Shown piece after piece: positions 61,774-64,000 of a stretch of DNA of 64,000 nucleotides. This stretch comes from Hymenobacter sp. DG01. Lineage in GTDB: Bacteria > Bacteroidota > Bacteroidia > Cytophagales > Hymenobacteraceae. A program made the position numbers and the translations under genes. The notes beneath the pieces are model-generated. The model saw only the letters and a list, made by a program, of their open reading frames with translations. It was not told where the DNA came from and made no database searches. Numbering within the stretch: position 1 is the stretch's first letter; each line of letters starts with the position of its first letter. Location of the stretch: NCBI RefSeq assembly GCF_006352025.1, contig NZ_CP040937.1, positions 62,001-126,000 of the forward strand. Reading direction: 5' to 3'.

Positions 61774-62592
61774 ATGCGTATTGCATCGTCTTGCCGCGCC
61801 GTTTTCGCGGCGATAGTTCTGAGCCTGTCCATGCCGGCCTACGCCCAGATTCCCCAGAATCCGCCCACGCCGGCCGCGGACTCACTGCACAAATTCGAGG
61901 TGCCCGCGGCGGCGGCACCACCAGCTTCCAAACCCTGGTACAAGGGCAAACTGGTGAAGGCCAGCATTGTGCCCGCGCTGCTTATCGGCTACGGGGCCTA
62001 TACCTTCAACGGGGGAGGCTTTTACACTAATCAGCAAGCCAACCGCGACATTCACAAGCTGTTTCCCACCTACCGTACGCGGCTGGACGACATCTTGATT
62101 TTTGCCCCCTATGCCGAGCTGGGATTGGTAGCCCTCTCGGGAGTAGAGTCACGCGACGACCGGCTGAACACCCTGCTGGTTATCGGCAAGTCGGAGTTAT
62201 TCATGCTGGCATCCGTATTCGCGGTCAAAAACCTAACTCGGGAAACCCGCCCCGACGGTTCTGATAACCTTTCCTTCCCGTCAGGGCATACGGCCCAGGC
62301 GTTCTTGGCCGCTAGCATCGTGCACACGGAGTTCCGCGACAAAAGCCAGTGGTATGGCATTGGTGCTTATACTATCGCTACCAGCGTAGCGGCCCTGCGC
62401 ATGATCAACAACAAGCACTGGCAGAGCGACGTGGTGGCGGGCGCGGGCTTCGGTATTCTCTCCGCACACCTGGGCTATCTTACCCACCGCAACCGCTGGG
62501 GCCGGCAGCCGCGCCTGGTAGGCCTGAACGTGGCTCCGGCCTATTTTGGCGGTGGCACATCCGGCCTGACGCTGAGCTGGCGCGCTCATTAA
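61774..62592 (+). CDS. PAP2-type phosphatase, secreted
   Basis: 272 aa with signal peptide (MRIASSCRAVFAAIVLSLSM ending YAQ). PAP2 motifs: LTRETRPDGSDNLSFPSGHT, HTAQAFLAASIVH and INNKHWQSDVVAGAG. A linker rich in Pro/Ala follows the signal. A frameshifted COG4705 gene starts 12 bases downstream, so they share a transcript. Confidence 0.9.
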   Translation: MRIASSCRAVFAAIVLSLSMPAYAQIPQNPPTPAADSLHKFEVPAAAAPPASKPWYKGKLVKASIVPALLIGYGAYTFNGGGFYTNQQANRDIHKLFPTYRTRLDDILIFAPYAELGLVALSGVESRDDRLNTLLVIGKSELFMLASVFAVKNLTRETRPDGSDNLSFPSGHTAQAFLAASIVHTEFRDKSQWYGIGAYTIATSVAALRMINNKHWQSDVVAGAGFGILSAHLGYLTHRNRWGRQPRLVGLNVAPAYFGGGTSGLTLSWRAH

Positions 62593-62604
62593 CTGGCTGG
62601 CCTC

Positions 62605-63413
62605 ATGCAGACCGCGCTGAAGAAAATCCCGGAAGTCACCCTACTCTTCTGGGTGATGAAGATCTGTGCCACCACCTTGGGCGAAACGGCCGGGGACCTG
62701 CTGGCGCAAACCCTGAACGTGGGTTACGGGGTTAGCTCCCTATTGCTGCTGGGCGTGTTCCTGGTCGTCCTGGCTGCCCAGCTAGTTGTCAGTCGGTACA
62801 TCCCCGCGCTGTATTGGGCCGTGATTCTGGCCACCAGCACGGCGGGCACCACCATGTCAGACTACATGGACCGGACCATGGGTTTAGGCTACGCTACTGG
62901 TTCAGCGTTGCTGGTAACGCTGCTGGCCGTAATACTGGGGCTATGGCGGCTTAACGAAAAACCCTCTCGGTCAGTACGATTACCACTCGCCGGGGGGAGC
63001 GGTTTTACTGGACTGCCATTCTATTTTTCAACACGCTGGGCACGGCCTTGGGCCACTATATGGCCGACTACTCCGGCTTAGGGATCGCCGGAGGGGCGCT
63101 GCTTATTGGATCCCTGCTAGCCCTGGTCGTGCTGGCGTACTACTTCACCCACCTGTCGCACGTGCTCCTGTTTTGGGTGGCGTTCGTGCTCACCCGCCCG
63201 TTCGGAACTACGTTCGGCGACTTGTTAACCAAACCCTTGGCTAAACATGGCCTTGGCTTCGGCACGCAGGGATCCTCGCTGACTCTATTTGCGTTACTGG
63301 TTATTCTAGTCGCCTACACCACCTGGCGTCCCCATCGCGCTGACCTGGCAAATCCACGTCCGTTATACCCGAAGGGTAGATATTTCGCGGCAAGCGCACT
63401 AGATGCTTTGTAG
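62605..63413 (+). pseudogene. COG4705-type membrane protein, frameshifted
   Basis: The first frame (MQTALKKIPEVTLLFWVMKI) encodes several helices with GETAGDLLAQTLN and stops at 63081. The second frame reads TITTRRGERFYWTAILFFNT and then GHYMADYSGLGIAGGALLIG to 63413, which is the rest of the same family. The switch is near 62955-62975, next to an A5 run. COG4705 proteins are integral membrane proteins with repeated helical units and no known function. One base is missing or added; it may be a sequencing error. Confidence 0.82.
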
Positions 63414-63654
63414 CCGGATGGTGCGATAGGAGGGTAGTAGAGTATCCGCGGCTCAGCAGTTTTTCCTGCGCAGCAGTTGGTATTATGAATTAATGACTTA
63501 GAAGGTTTGTGAATTAGTATTTTTTCGATTTCCATGGAATTACACTAAGTTAGTTCCCACCAGCTAGGGCCTCAGGTCCGGGGGGAGTGAGGATTTTTAG
63601 CCCTCCTGATAGAGTAGCATACCCTCTGCTACTTTGGCCGCCCCGTGCGGCTGA

Positions 63655-64000
63655 ATGCCCTTACATATACATACCCTACTTACGCCAGTGAAAAATACCC
63701 CGCTCAACCTATGTAACACGCGCCCCCATGGCGGTGAATACGGCCTGTACGTTGCGCTACGAGAACGGGCCGACAATGTCATGAATGCGGAAACCGAGTC
63801 AATTTACGGCCACAAACCCGCTCGGTACCTGCTGCAGGAAATAGCGGCCGGCCACAAAGCGTACTCGGAGTTGCTGATCAGTGAAGGCACCGCCATTGGG
63901 AGAAGGGAAACCAAAGAAATCCTGCAGGAACTGGCCCTACTGCACACCCACTTCTGGCAGCCAGGCAGAGTTTTGCGGGTCCGCTTTCTGGGTGGGGAGG
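63655..64000 (+). CDS. Hypothetical protein, cut by right edge
   Basis: The ATG at 63655 opens a frame that stays open to the end of the window (115 codons). It reads GEYGLYVALRERADNVMNAE, ESIYGHKPARYLLQEIAAGH and LALLHTHFWQPGRVLRVRFL. Helical and charged, no export signal. I recognise no family; the codon use is that of a real gene. The HTHFWQPGRVLRVRFLGGE end hints at a matrixin-like or hydrolase start, but that is guesswork. Confidence 0.55.
   Translation, partial: MPLHIHTLLTPVKNTPLNLCNTRPHGGEYGLYVALRERADNVMNAETESIYGHKPARYLLQEIAAGHKAYSELLISEGTAIGRRETKEILQELALLHTHFWQPGRVLRVRFLGGE

Overview
The window reads as GC-rich DNA of a Bacteroidota bacterium, most probably Hymenobacter or a near relative (inference). 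The pointers are promoter -7 elements of the TAnnTTTG type, few Shine-Dalgarno sequences, a CusA-CusC type fused RND exporter, a multicopper oxidase fused to a beta-barrel-like tail, and small families I associate with Cytophagales (DUF6660, DUF6122, DUF2279).

Layout. 0-4.1 kb: copper functions (Met-rich protein tail, multicopper oxidase) and a frameshifted bestrophin. 4.7-11.2 kb: a secreted MORN-like protein, a PAS sensor kinase, a FecA-like TonB receptor and a DUF6122 lipoprotein. 11.8-25.6 kb: an accessory island, mostly on the plus strand. It holds a AAA ATPase plus subtilase pair resembling IetAS, a metallo-beta-lactamase (MBL) fold protein overlapping a fused E2-E1-JAB protein (ubiquitin-like conjugation and deconjugation), a conserved 177-aa protein and a DUF2235 alpha/beta hydrolase on the minus strand, then a thermolysin-like metallopeptidase with two further MBL proteins. 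25.7-45.6 kb: a long minus-strand metal-resistance and membrane cluster (DUF6660, CusA-CusC fusion, adaptor, NicO-like transporter, P1B ATPase, CDF exporter, lipoamide dehydrogenase, ZIP transporter, SDR, GH1-like hydrolase, DUF305-like, DUF1345, intact bestrophin, DUF2279, lipoprotein, PAP2 phosphatase). 45.9-48.0 kb: an outer-membrane protein behind a DtxR/MntR-like operator, then a decayed Tn3 transposase. 48.4-53.2 kb: two PepSY-like proteins, a PAP2 phosphatase, a two-component system and a broken VIT/CCC1 transporter. 53.3-59.9 kb: a second complete RND efflux set. 60.3-63.4 kb: two more PAP2 phosphatases and a frameshifted COG4705 membrane protein. A partial gene runs off the right edge.

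The most interesting part is 11.8-18.9 kb. An AAA unfoldase, a serine protease, an E1/E2 conjugating enzyme and a JAMM isopeptidase lie together behind three 21-nt iterated repeats. These are the enzyme classes of the ubiquitin-proteasome system in miniature, but no ubiquitin-like modifier is visible. Whether this is one system or two adjacent defence modules cannot be settled from sequence alone.

Five genes are interrupted by one frameshift or stop each: bestrophin copy 1, the PAP2 gene at 25.8 kb, the Tn3 transposase, VIT and COG4705. Either the accessory DNA is decaying or the assembly carries local errors.
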